From Diphasiastrum complanatum (Eukaryota; Streptophyta; Lycopodiopsida; Lycopodiales; Lycopodiaceae): DNA of 64,000 nt. Below, one piece after another: positions 56,359 to 64,000 of the stretch. The translations under genes were made by a program, and so were the position numbers. The notes under the pieces were generated by a model. The model made no database searches. It had not been told where the DNA came from and saw only the letters and a program-made list of their open reading frames with translations. The stretch covers positions 49,190,599-49,254,598 of the forward strand of contig CM055109.1 in the NCBI GenBank assembly GCA_029204225.1, given 5' to 3'. The stretch's first letter is position 1; each line of letters opens with the position of its first letter.

Positions 56359-58218
56359 TCAGTGAAATCTACTGTGAACCAAGTAACCCTGTAAGTTACG
56401 AGCCCGGAGCCAACAGATGATAGGCCGTCCGAAAAGTGTCGATAACTGCGGATCTTTCAGGAATGCGTCCGAGAGTTTAGGGTTTAGGAATGCCCCAAGG
56501 TTTAGAGCCTGAGTAAAAGGAGAGTGCTCAAGCTTCAGCACCAGGGGGGCCCGCCGAACTCTAGGAGGACCAGGAAGACATGCATCGAGAAGAGTAGATC
56601 TATCACTGTATGAAGCAGCAGCAGCAAAGCAAAGCAGGATGAAAGCTCTGGGATAGCCACGAGCACGCAAGCGCTGATAAAAGCTGTGTCGAAGAGCAAG
56701 AAACCCATCCAAGGTACTTTCTCTGAGAATATAACGCTGAAGCTCGCCAAGAATGAAAGCACGCTTCTGGTGACGCGGGTGGCAGGAAGACCAAGGTAAA
56801 TACTGATACTTGTTAAGGCTCTTCTGATGACAACTGGAAGAAAGGATACCAGAAGAGCGAAAAGCAGCATCCTTCGAAAAACAAATGTCGAGGATATCTA
56901 TACTGAAGTCCGAAATCTGCCAGTGTATATGAATGGAGTCCACCAAGGAATCATACCTAGAGAGCCAATGCTCAAGAGAAGTGCGAGAACCCTGCCAGAT
57001 ACCAAAACCATCGTCGATGAAGCGCCTGAAGTAGATAGGCCAGGAGGAAGGGGTCGAAGAAACTGCCAAATCATACTCCAAACTGCAAAGGAAGAGACAA
57101 GCGTAGACAACTGCAAAGCTGGTACCCATAGCTGTACCTCTGACCTGAAGCCAAAAATCTGCATCAAACTGAATGTAGTTATGCTCAAGGACTAAAGAGG
57201 CAAGATTGAGAACAAGTCTTTCCAAAGGAACAGAGGAAAGCCTGCCAGCAATCATAGACTGAAGACGTCGAAGACCCTCCTGAGTAGGAATACTCGGATA
57301 CAGAGATTCGATGTCAAATGAAAACAGCAGAATGTCCTGACTAAACTGCCTAGAAGATAAGTCTCTCAGAAGAGCACGAGAATCCACAAGGTGATTAGTC
57401 TCCGACAAAAGAATAGGAAGTAGCTGATAATGAAGCCATCTGGACGCATGCTCAAAAATGTAACCAATGCTAGAGCAAATAGGACGACCCACCAGAACGG
57501 GCTTATGAACCTTCGGAAGAAGATAAAATAAGCAGGCACGAAAACCAGTAGCAGGCACAAAAAGGATAAACTTAAGAGTAGCAGAATCAATAGTGCCTAA
57601 AGCATGAGCAGGAACAACTAAAGATTCAAGTAAACTCCATAAGTAAGACCAAGGGATGTGCGGAACAGAGAGATAAACTGAGGTATCGTGAAGATGCCTA
57701 TATGCTTCAGAAACATACCAAGATCTGGAGAGAATGGTAACCCCTAAATTCTTATCAGCAGGTTTAATGACAATAGACTCATCAGAACGAAGCGAGCGAA
57801 GAGCTAGCATAAGCCTACCATGAAGAAAAGGAGAAAAAGAGTTTCTGGAGACAGCAGAAAGGCGAGAAAGGATAATATCACGACCCATAGAAATAATACT
57901 CTCAAGTTCAGGGTTTAGGTCGAAATTACTCCAGGAAAGGTTAGGAATACGAAAAAGAGGAGTAGAATCCACACTGTTTCTAAAATGAAAAGACAAGCGT
58001 AAAGTACGAGCAAACGAATCAAAAGCAGAAAGAACAGAGTCATGAGAAGGAGGAGAGGGGTGAGGAATAAACCCGAGACCATAACTGAGAAGCTTCCTCT
58101 CATGGAAGGAAAGAGTGCGATGAGCCAGGTTATGAATAGCAGTATTGGTGATTCTGTGATCCACCTGGAACGTCGAGAACCTCCCAAAGAGAAAGACTGC
58201 ATAGCCATGTCGATCCAT
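56359..58218 (-). CDS. PLE ORF2: Penelope-type reverse transcriptase, no endonuclease
   Basis: 619 aa from ATG 58218, whose A is also the last base of the ORF1 TGA stop (TGATG). The N-terminal PLE block has HRITNTAIHNLAHR and LLSYGLGFIPHP. Next comes IVIKPADKNLGVTIL at ~150, then FYLLPKVHKPVLVGRP at ~231. Palm motif A is SFDIESLYPSIP at ~300, motif B RGTAMGTSFA at ~360, and motif C FRRFIDDGFG (Asp-Asp) at ~397. The thumb-end block FGRPIICWLRARNLQGYLV closes the protein at its C-terminus. Nothing follows that resembles GIY-YIG, so the protein lacks its own nuclease. It presumably copies the element RNA from an existing 3' end such as a telomere. All catalytic Asp residues are present and the frame is intact. 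Confidence 0.95.
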   Translation of the reverse strand: MDRHGYAVFLFGRFSTFQVDHRITNTAIHNLAHRTLSFHERKLLSYGLGFIPHPSPPSHDSVLSAFDSFARTLRLSFHFRNSVDSTPLFRIPNLSWSNFDLNPELESIISMGRDIILSRLSAVSRNSFSPFLHGRLMLALRSLRSDESIVIKPADKNLGVTILSRSWYVSEAYRHLHDTSVYLSVPHIPWSYLWSLLESLVVPAHALGTIDSATLKFILFVPATGFRACLFYLLPKVHKPVLVGRPICSSIGYIFEHASRWLHYQLLPILLSETNHLVDSRALLRDLSSRQFSQDILLFSFDIESLYPSIPTQEGLRRLQSMIAGRLSSVPLERLVLNLASLVLEHNYIQFDADFWLQVRGTAMGTSFAVVYACLFLCSLEYDLAVSSTPSSWPIYFRRFIDDGFGIWQGSRTSLEHWLSRYDSLVDSIHIHWQISDFSIDILDICFSKDAAFRSSGILSSSCHQKSLNKYQYLPWSSCHPRHQKRAFILGELQRYILRESTLDGFLALRHSFYQRLRARGYPRAFILLCFAAAASYSDRSTLLDACLPGPPRVRRAPLVLKLEHSPFTQALNLGAFLNPKLSDAFLKDPQLSTLFGRPIICWLRARNLQGYLVHSRFH

Positions 58219-60251
58219 CAAGGGCCACCAGAAGAGCTTCCGAGAACGGTGCCCTTCATGACTGGAGAACGGTTCCTTGGTGAAGCTGGATTTTGTCCCT
58301 TGCCACTGTACTGAAATCTCTGAGTGTTCTGCCTTTGATTTTCTTGCTTTCTTTGATTTCCTTGCCTTCTTTGATTTCCTTGTCTTCTTTGATTTGCCGT
58401 TCGATTTCGATTTTGATTTTGACCTTGCTCTTGCCTCGGAATTTGGTTTGACCAGGAAACTCTCTTTTGGGGAGAGGGTGTCTTGGTTTTGAGAGAACCA
58501 GGAAGAGGTAAAAGGGGGCCTAAGGTGCTCCGGGAAGATGAATGCAATGCAGCGGAAGGGGTGGGAGCAGTCCCATTCCTGCGAGGCCCGTTTCCCTGAC
58601 GAGAAGGGCTAGGAGAAGGCTTGCGACGTGAAGAAGGAGGAGTCGTAGAGCGGCCTCGATTCTTAAGGATAGGAGTGGGAGAAGAGCTTTGGGGCTTGCC
58701 TAAAAGTCTGTTGATCTCCACTTTTAACTCTTTAAGAAGGTCTTGCTTGACAGAGAGGGTAGCTTTTTTAACGAGCTCGGAAACACCAACATCAGAGGGG
58801 ATGGATTGTGCTTCAGTCATGGCTTCATCACGGGCAAGGTTTCTATCTTTCAAAGCATTCTCTTGAACAGCAGAAGAAATGGCAAAATCGGAATGGAGAG
58901 TATAGACAAAGAAATCCCAGGCGTTCATGGCATCTTGAAGGAGAGACTCAAGGGCCAAAGAAAAGGTGGAAGAGCCAAAATGAGAGAGTAAAGGGTCAAC
59001 GGGAGGGCAAGACTTAGTTTTTACTTCCAAAAGACGAAGTCTGAGAGTTTCCGTGGCCGAATCCAAAATGCTTTTGATACTCAAAAGATCTTTTTCTTTT
59101 ACCTCAAGGAGAGCAAGGTGAAGACCGTTGCGGAATTTTAGAGTCAAATCCCGAACTTTTGATTCTAAAGCCTCTTGATGAAAATCGGAACCCTGCAGCT
59201 TTGGGAAAGCAATGCGGCAAGAATGAGGCGTTTCACCGGCGACAAGTTGGCTCTTAAGCTTTTCAATGGAAGCATGAAGGCTGTGGTATTTACGGAAATC
59301 CCGCTTATAGGTGGCCATTGAATCTTTCAGAATGGATTGAATTGCAGAAGAAAAGGACGGATGCTCCAATTCTTGAAGAAACTGGTTCTTAGGCAATTGC
59401 AGAGATGGCAAAGAAGCGGGATTGACAGCGGGATTGGAAGAAGATGGAGCGGAAAAAACTTGCGGCGAAGCAAAAAGAGGAGCGAGCTGCTGTAACAGAG
59501 AGGGGTTTTGTTGCAGTAGTTGCTGTAAAGCGGCAAGAGCGGCAGCGGACGGTGGTGGCGGTACGGTGGCAGCGAATGGCGACGGTACGGCGGCGTCGGG
59601 CTGCGGCAAACCAGCGGCTGTGGCAGCGAAGGCAGCGGAGCTGGCAGCGGGATCAGGGGCAGCGGCAGCAGCAGCAGCAGACTGCTGCGCAGCAGCAGTC
59701 TGTACGGACTGCTGTACGGACTGCTGCTGCGCAGCACTGAAAAAATGTTGCTGCGCAGCAGCTTGCAGCGCGGCGGCAGGCTGGAACGCAGCAGCAGGCT
59801 GGAACGCGGCGGCAGCGAGCTGGAGCGAGGAGGAGGAGGCAGCGAGCTGGAGCGAGGAGGGGTAGCAAGCGGCAGCGGACTGCTGCGCAGCAGCAGAGGG
59901 CGGCGGAAGGACCTGCGCAGCAGCAAGAAGAAGCTGCGCAGGGTTTTGCAGGGGAGGCGCATCCTGAGCAGGCGGTAAGGCGGCAAAAGCGGCCTGATCC
60001 GGGGGCGGAGGAGCGATGAATCCCTGAAAAGAGGTGCTCAGAGCGGGCAGCGATGGCTGAGGATGATCAGAGGTAGAAGCAGCAGCAGCATTAGCCATTT
60101 CTTCCTCGGAAAGCAGCATACCGGCAGCACGAGCTTGAGCATACAAAATGATCTGTTGTTGTTGCCAGAAATCAGGAGCTTCTTCCATAGCTGAAGAGGG
60201 AGTTCTCGAACGCTTCCGGGGTCTCACAGAATCTTCTTCGCTAGCTATCAT
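58218..60251 (-). CDS. PLE ORF1: Ala/Gln/Pro-rich protein with basic tail, unit B
   Basis: 677 aa from ATG 60251. Residues ~10-20 (RPRKRSRTPSS) look like a nuclear localisation signal. Residues ~55-300 are Ala/Gln/Pro-rich low complexity, including AAAFQPAAAFQPAAALQAAA and LQQLLQQNPSLLQQLAPLF. Residues ~300-530 look globular and helical (FLQELEHPSFSSAIQSILKD, EKDLLSIKSILDSATETLRL, FSLALESLLQDAMNAWDFFV). The last ~140 are Ser/Pro/Arg then Arg/Gln/Asn-rich (NRTANQRRQGNQRRQGNQRK). No known domain is recognised. Position and composition suggest an RNA-binding, Gag-like or telomere-targeting partner of the RT; this is inference. The longer frame using upstream TTG/CTG codons is not needed. Confidence 0.88.
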   Translation of the reverse strand: MIASEEDSVRPRKRSRTPSSAMEEAPDFWQQQQIILYAQARAAGMLLSEEEMANAAAASTSDHPQPSLPALSTSFQGFIAPPPPDQAAFAALPPAQDAPPLQNPAQLLLAAAQVLPPPSAAAQQSAAACYPSSLQLAASSSSLQLAAAAFQPAAAFQPAAALQAAAQQHFFSAAQQQSVQQSVQTAAAQQSAAAAAAAPDPAASSAAFAATAAGLPQPDAAVPSPFAATVPPPPSAAALAALQQLLQQNPSLLQQLAPLFASPQVFSAPSSSNPAVNPASLPSLQLPKNQFLQELEHPSFSSAIQSILKDSMATYKRDFRKYHSLHASIEKLKSQLVAGETPHSCRIAFPKLQGSDFHQEALESKVRDLTLKFRNGLHLALLEVKEKDLLSIKSILDSATETLRLRLLEVKTKSCPPVDPLLSHFGSSTFSLALESLLQDAMNAWDFFVYTLHSDFAISSAVQENALKDRNLARDEAMTEAQSIPSDVGVSELVKKATLSVKQDLLKELKVEINRLLGKPQSSSPTPILKNRGRSTTPPSSRRKPSPSPSRQGNGPRRNGTAPTPSAALHSSSRSTLGPLLPLPGSLKTKTPSPQKRVSWSNQIPRQEQGQNQNRNRTANQRRQGNQRRQGNQRKQENQRQNTQRFQYSGKGQNPASPRNRSPVMKGTVLGSSSGGP

Positions 60252-60262
60252 AAAGACACGAA

Positions 60263-60270
60263 TAGGGTTA
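60263..60270 (+). repeat. Telomere-like octamer at PLE unit boundary B/C
   Basis: TAGGGTTA lies 11 bp upstream of the unit B ORF1 start codon and immediately next to the AGCAACTAAG terminus of unit C, exactly as at 55488-55495. Confidence 0.75.
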
Positions 60271-60397
60271 AGCAACTAAGAGAAATATGTAGCAGTAGAG
60301 AAGAAGATAAACGATACAATGAACGAATCAGAGTAGTAAACTAAAGAGAGACGGATCATGACAGATCTTAATCACATGTAAAGCGAGTGAGAGGAAG

Positions 60398-60487
<90 letters not shown>

Positions 60488-60537
60488 TAGAGAGAAGAGA
60501 CACTTTTGCACACAAATGAAGGGAAAGTACTGATCAA

Positions 60538-60585
60538 TAGCAAAGCCAGACTAGTTTCGCTCGTGAGAGCTCATCAGTGGCGCTA
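60538..60585 (-). ncRNA. Hammerhead ribozyme (PLE type), unit C
   Basis: Identical 48-nt copy of the unit B ribozyme, with cleavage expected after C at 60549. It lies between unit C ORF2 and unit B ORF1. Cleavage here and at 55788 would free an RNA spanning all of unit B coding sequence with a (CU)n-containing leader. Confidence 0.93.
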
Positions 60586-61119
60586 AGGAAGAGGTGGACA
60601 GACCCCACACTCTCCAAAAGTACTAACTACAAGTGAGAGCAAAAGTGAGCCAATGTATGGCTTTTATACTAGAAGAAATGGAATAATCCCTGAGCATATG
60701 CTTCCAAGGGTCCAAAGTGCTAGTAGGCTAAAGTGCAGGTAGGGCTAAAGTGCTAGTAGGCTAAAGTGCAAGTAGGGCTAAAAATGACCGTTTGGGCTTA
60801 AAAAGTGACCGACGGAAATAACCGTTAGGTCGAATGTAGCCGACGGAGCATGAGAAGCACAAACTGCAGAAATAGCTAATTTTTTCAAATTTTTTCTAAG
60901 ACTAGCAGTACCAACCAATGCCGATGATGCAGAAAAAACTGCTAAAAATAGGCATGGGGCAAAAATAGCTAAACTACCTGAAAAAGCAGTAAAACCCCGA
61001 GCTAATGCTTCAAGGGGTGAAGATTACAATGGAAAGAGTAAAACCCTGAGCAAATGCTTCGAAGGGTGAACAATACATAGTAAAACCTCGAGCCAATGCT
61101 CCGAGGGTGAGGAAGTACA

Positions 61120-62979
61120 TCAGTGAAATCTACTGTGAACCAAGTAACCCTGTAAGTTACGAGCCCGGAGCCAACAGATGATAGGCCGTCCGAAAAGTGT
61201 CGATAACTGCGGATCTTTCAGGAATGCGTCCGAGAGTTTAGGGTTTAGGAATGCCCCAAGGTTTAGAGCCTGAGTAAAAGGAGAGTGCTCAAGCTTCAGC
61301 ACCAGGGGGGCCCGCCGAACTCTAGGAGGACCAGGAAGACATGCATCGAGAAGAGTAGATCTATCACTGTATGAAGCAGCAGCAGCAAAGCAAAGCAGGA
61401 TGAAAGCTCTGGGATAGCCACGAGCACGCAAGCGCTGATAAAAGCTGTGTCGAAGAGCAAGAAACCCATCCAAGGTACTTTCTCTGAGAATATAACGCTG
61501 AAGCTCGCCAAGAATGAAAGCACGCTTCTGGTGACGCGGGTGGCAGGAAGACCAAGGTAAATACTGATACTTGTTAAGGCTCCCTTTATGACAACTGGAA
61601 GAAAGGATACCAGAAGAGCGAAAAGCAGCATCCTTCGAAAAACAAATGTCGAGGATATCTATACTGAAGTCCGAAATCTGCCAGTGTATATGAATGGAGT
61701 CCACCAAGGAATCATACCTAGAGAGCCAATGCTCAAGAGAAGTGCGAGAACCCTGCCAGATACCAAAACCATCGTCGATGAAGCGCCTGAAGTAGATAGG
61801 CCAGGAGGAAGGGGTCGAAGAAACTGCCAAATCATACTCCAAACTGCAAAGGAAGAGACAAGCGTAGACAACTGCAAAGCTGGTACCCATAGCTGTACCT
61901 CTGACCTGAAGCCAAAAATCTGCATCAAACTGAATGTAGTTATGCTCAAGGACTAAAGAGGCAAGATTGAGAACAAGTCTTTCCAAAGGAACAGAGGAAA
62001 GCCTGCCAGCAATCATAGACTGAAGACGTCGAAGACCCTCCTGAGTAGGAATACTCGGATACAGAGATTCGATGTCAAATGAAAACAGCAGAATGTCCTG
62101 ACTAAACTGCCTAGAAGATAAGTCTCTCAGAAGAGCACGAGAATCCACAAGGTGATTAGTCTCCGACAAAAGAATAGGAAGTAGCTGATAATGAAGCCAT
62201 CTGGACGCATGCTCAAAAATGTAACCAATGCTAGAGCAAATAGGACGACCCACCAGAACGGGCTTATGAACCTTCGGAAGAAGATAAAATAAGCAGGCAC
62301 GAAAACCAGTAGCAGGCACAAAAAGGATAAACTTAAGAGTAGCAGAATCAATAGTGCCTAAAGCATGAGCAGGAACAACTAAAGATTCAAGTAAACTCCA
62401 TAAGTAAGACCAAGGGATGTGCGGAACAGAGAGATAAACTGAGGTATCGTGAAGATGCCTATATGCTTCAGAAACATACCAAGATCTGGAGAGAATGGTA
62501 ACCCCTAAATTCTTATCAGCAGGTTTAATGACAATAGACTCATCAGAACGAAGCGAGCGAAGAGCTAGCATAAGCCTACCATGAAGAAAAGGAGAAAAAG
62601 AGTTTCTGGAGACAGCAGAAAGGCGAGAAAGGATAATATCACGACCCATAGAAATAATACTCTCAAGTTCAGGGTTTAGGTCGAAATTACTCCAGGAAAG
62701 GTTAGGAATACGAAAAAGAGGAGTAGAATCCACACTGTTTCTAAAATGAAAAGACAAGCGTAAAGTACGAGCAAACGAATCAAAAGCAGAAAGAACAGAG
62801 TCATGAGAAGGAGGAGAGGGGTGAGGAATAAACCCGAGACCATAACTGAGAAGCTTCCTCTCATGGAAGGAAAGAGTGCGATGAGCCAGGTTATGAATAG
62901 CAGTATTGGTGATTCTGTGATCCACCTGGAACGTCGAGAACCTCCCAAAGAGAAAGACTGCATAGCCATGTCGATCCAT
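61120..62979 (-). CDS. PLE ORF2 reverse transcriptase, unit C
   Basis: 619 aa, translation identical to unit B ORF2 except one spot (CHKGSLNKY versus CHQKSLNKY, at plus 61580-61586). That spot reflects a cluster of four base differences. All RT motifs (KPADKNLG, LPKVHKP, FDIESLYPSIP, GTAMGTSFA, RFIDDGF) are intact. The start again overlaps the ORF1 stop as TGATG. Confidence 0.95.
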   Translation of the reverse strand: MDRHGYAVFLFGRFSTFQVDHRITNTAIHNLAHRTLSFHERKLLSYGLGFIPHPSPPSHDSVLSAFDSFARTLRLSFHFRNSVDSTPLFRIPNLSWSNFDLNPELESIISMGRDIILSRLSAVSRNSFSPFLHGRLMLALRSLRSDESIVIKPADKNLGVTILSRSWYVSEAYRHLHDTSVYLSVPHIPWSYLWSLLESLVVPAHALGTIDSATLKFILFVPATGFRACLFYLLPKVHKPVLVGRPICSSIGYIFEHASRWLHYQLLPILLSETNHLVDSRALLRDLSSRQFSQDILLFSFDIESLYPSIPTQEGLRRLQSMIAGRLSSVPLERLVLNLASLVLEHNYIQFDADFWLQVRGTAMGTSFAVVYACLFLCSLEYDLAVSSTPSSWPIYFRRFIDDGFGIWQGSRTSLEHWLSRYDSLVDSIHIHWQISDFSIDILDICFSKDAAFRSSGILSSSCHKGSLNKYQYLPWSSCHPRHQKRAFILGELQRYILRESTLDGFLALRHSFYQRLRARGYPRAFILLCFAAAASYSDRSTLLDACLPGPPRVRRAPLVLKLEHSPFTQALNLGAFLNPKLSDAFLKDPQLSTLFGRPIICWLRARNLQGYLVHSRFH

Positions 62980-64000
62980 CAAGGGCCACCAGAAGAGCTT
63001 CCGAGAACGGTGCCCTTCATGACTGGAGAACGGTTCCTTGGTGAAGCTGGATTTTGTCCCTTGCCACTGTACTGAAATCTCTGAGTGTTCTGCCTTTGAT
63101 TTTCTTGCTTTCTTTGATTTCCTTGCCTTCTTTGATTTCCTTGTCTTCTTTGATTTGCCGTTCGATTTCGATTTTGATTTTGACCTTGCTCTTGCCTCGG
63201 AATTTGGTTTGACCAGGAAACTCTCTTTTGGGGAGAGGGTGTCTTGGTTTTGAGAGAACCAGGAAGAGGTAAAAGGGGGCCTAAGGTGCTCCGGGAAGAT
63301 GAATGCAATGCAGCGGAAGGGGTGGGAGCAGTCCCATTCCTGCGAGGCCCGTTTCCCTGACGAGAAGGGCTAGGAGAAGGCTTGCGACGTGAAGAAGGAG
63401 GAGTCGTAGAGCGGCCTCGATTCTTAAGGATAGGAGTGGGAGAAGAGCTTTGGGGCTTGCCTAAAAGTCTGTTGATCTCCACTTTTAACTCTTTAAGAAG
63501 GTCTTGCTTGACAGAGAGGGTAGCTTTTTTAACGAGCTCGGAAACACCAACATCAGAGGGGATGGATTGTGCTTCAGTCATGGCTTCATCACGGGCAAGG
63601 TTTCTATCTTTCAAAGCATTCTCTTGAACAGCAGAAGAAATGGCAAAATCGGAATGGAGAGTATAGACAAAGAAATCCCAGGCGTTCATGGCATCTTGAA
63701 GGAGAGACTCAAGGGCCAAAGAAAAGGTGGAAGAGCCAAAATGAGAGAGTAAAGGGTCAACGGGAGGGCAAGACTTAGTTTTTACTTCCAAAAGACGAAG
63801 TCTGAGAGTTTCCGTGGCCGAATCCAAAATGCTTTTGATACTCAAAAGATCTTTTTCTTTTACCTCAAGGAGAGCAAGGTGAAGACCGTTGCGGAATTTT
63901 AGAGTCAAATCCCGAACTTTTGATTCTAAAGCCTCTTGATGAAAATCGGAACCCTGCAGCTTTGGGAAAGCAATGCGGCAAGAATGAGGCGTTTCACCGG
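62979..64000 (-). CDS. PLE ORF1, unit C (partial, 5' end outside window)
   Basis: The C-terminal ~340 residues match unit B ORF1, including the helical middle (SILDSATETLRLRLLEVK), the Ser/Pro/Arg segment and the NQRRQGNQRRQ tail. The frame is open to the window edge. The apparent internal start near 63908 is only a TTG inside the longer frame. Confidence 0.88.
   Translation of the reverse strand, partial: GETPHSCRIAFPKLQGSDFHQEALESKVRDLTLKFRNGLHLALLEVKEKDLLSIKSILDSATETLRLRLLEVKTKSCPPVDPLLSHFGSSTFSLALESLLQDAMNAWDFFVYTLHSDFAISSAVQENALKDRNLARDEAMTEAQSIPSDVGVSELVKKATLSVKQDLLKELKVEINRLLGKPQSSSPTPILKNRGRSTTPPSSRRKPSPSPSRQGNGPRRNGTAPTPSAALHSSSRSTLGPLLPLPGSLKTKTPSPQKRVSWSNQIPRQEQGQNQNRNRTANQRRQGNQRRQGNQRKQENQRQNTQRFQYSGKGQNPASPRNRSPVMKGTVLGSSSGGP

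Larger units (their letters stand above)
60271..64000 (-). mobile_element. Endonuclease-deficient PLE, unit C (runs off window)
   Basis: Same organisation as unit B, offset by about 4761 bp and nearly identical in sequence: terminus, (GA)41 tract (60400-60481), hammerhead, hairpins (60688-60710, 60995-61017, 61044-61066, 61086-61106), ORF2 and the 3' two-thirds of ORF1. The 5' part lies beyond position 64000, so the array has at least three members. Confidence 0.92.

Noticed and set aside
56359-58218. Possible GIY-YIG endonuclease at the ORF2 C-terminus, as in canonical Penelope
   Set aside because: The protein ends right after the thumb-end block NLQGYLVHSRFH. The following 860 bp hold only hairpins, ribozyme and simple repeats.
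58218-58221. TTG-initiated ORF2 and longer TTG-initiated ORF1 (adding MLNPIRVF)
   Set aside because: Conventional ATG codons lie one codon (ORF2) and eight codons (ORF1) downstream. The longer ORF1 version would translate the telomere-like boundary itself.

Overview
The window looks like nuclear DNA of a land plant. Supporting this are plant-type telomere repeats (TTTAGGG), a spliced MAK16 gene with plant-like intron structure, a nuclear copy of a piece of mitochondrial nad5, and many decayed Ty1/copia, Ty3/gypsy, hAT, SINE and MITE remnants. The abundance of Penelope-like elements (PLEs) suggests a non-seed plant such as a lycophyte, fern or bryophyte. That is inference; the sequence does not name the species.

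Layout. 1-9.4 kb: a nad5 fragment, a broken minus-strand region with a GIY-YIG fragment, a PIF1-type helicase and a Cys-rich reading region, then a degenerate tandem array of hairpin-plus-T-run repeats. 9.9-12 kb: exons of an unrecognised spliced gene, interrupted by a copia element. 12-23.2 kb: at least four nested or abutting copia elements. 23.3-26.2 kb: a cluster of PLE pieces separated by telomeric repeats. 26.3-28 kb: a foldback MITE and GA-rich DNA. 28.1-39.2 kb: an intact nine-exon MAK16 gene (304 aa) whose 7.8 kb intron 4 holds a gypsy element, a hAT remnant and a copia scrap. 39.2-54.3 kb: repeats, copia and gypsy remnants, and two inverted copies of an RT-like element. 54.3-64 kb: a head-to-tail array of nearly identical 4.77 kb PLE units, all on the minus strand, running off the right edge.

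The PLE system is the main result. Each complete unit encodes ORF1 (Ala/Gln/Pro-rich, with a basic Arg/Gln/Asn-rich C-terminus) and ORF2, a Penelope-type reverse transcriptase with no GIY-YIG endonuclease. The ORFs overlap as TGATG (stop and start share one base). The 3' region has four covarying hairpins, a hammerhead ribozyme, a (CT)n tract and a terminal TAACCCTA that is complementary to the telomere G-strand. The same telomere-like octamer marks both unit boundaries in the array. At 25.98 kb the identical 3' terminus is attached to about 215 bp of (TTTAGGG)n. In every junction the G-rich strand is on plus and the element sense strand on minus, with the element on the telomere-distal side. 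This is the polarity expected if the telomeric 3'-OH overhang primes reverse transcription. A diverged second family (23.3-25.8 kb) repeats the logic, with its own hammerhead whose stems differ by compensatory changes.

Telomere-associated endonuclease-deficient PLEs and PLE hammerheads are both known in the literature. The combination here (an ORF1/ORF2 TGATG junction, the hairpin series, the telomere-complementary terminus and the ribozyme in a tandem array) is what deserves a second look.
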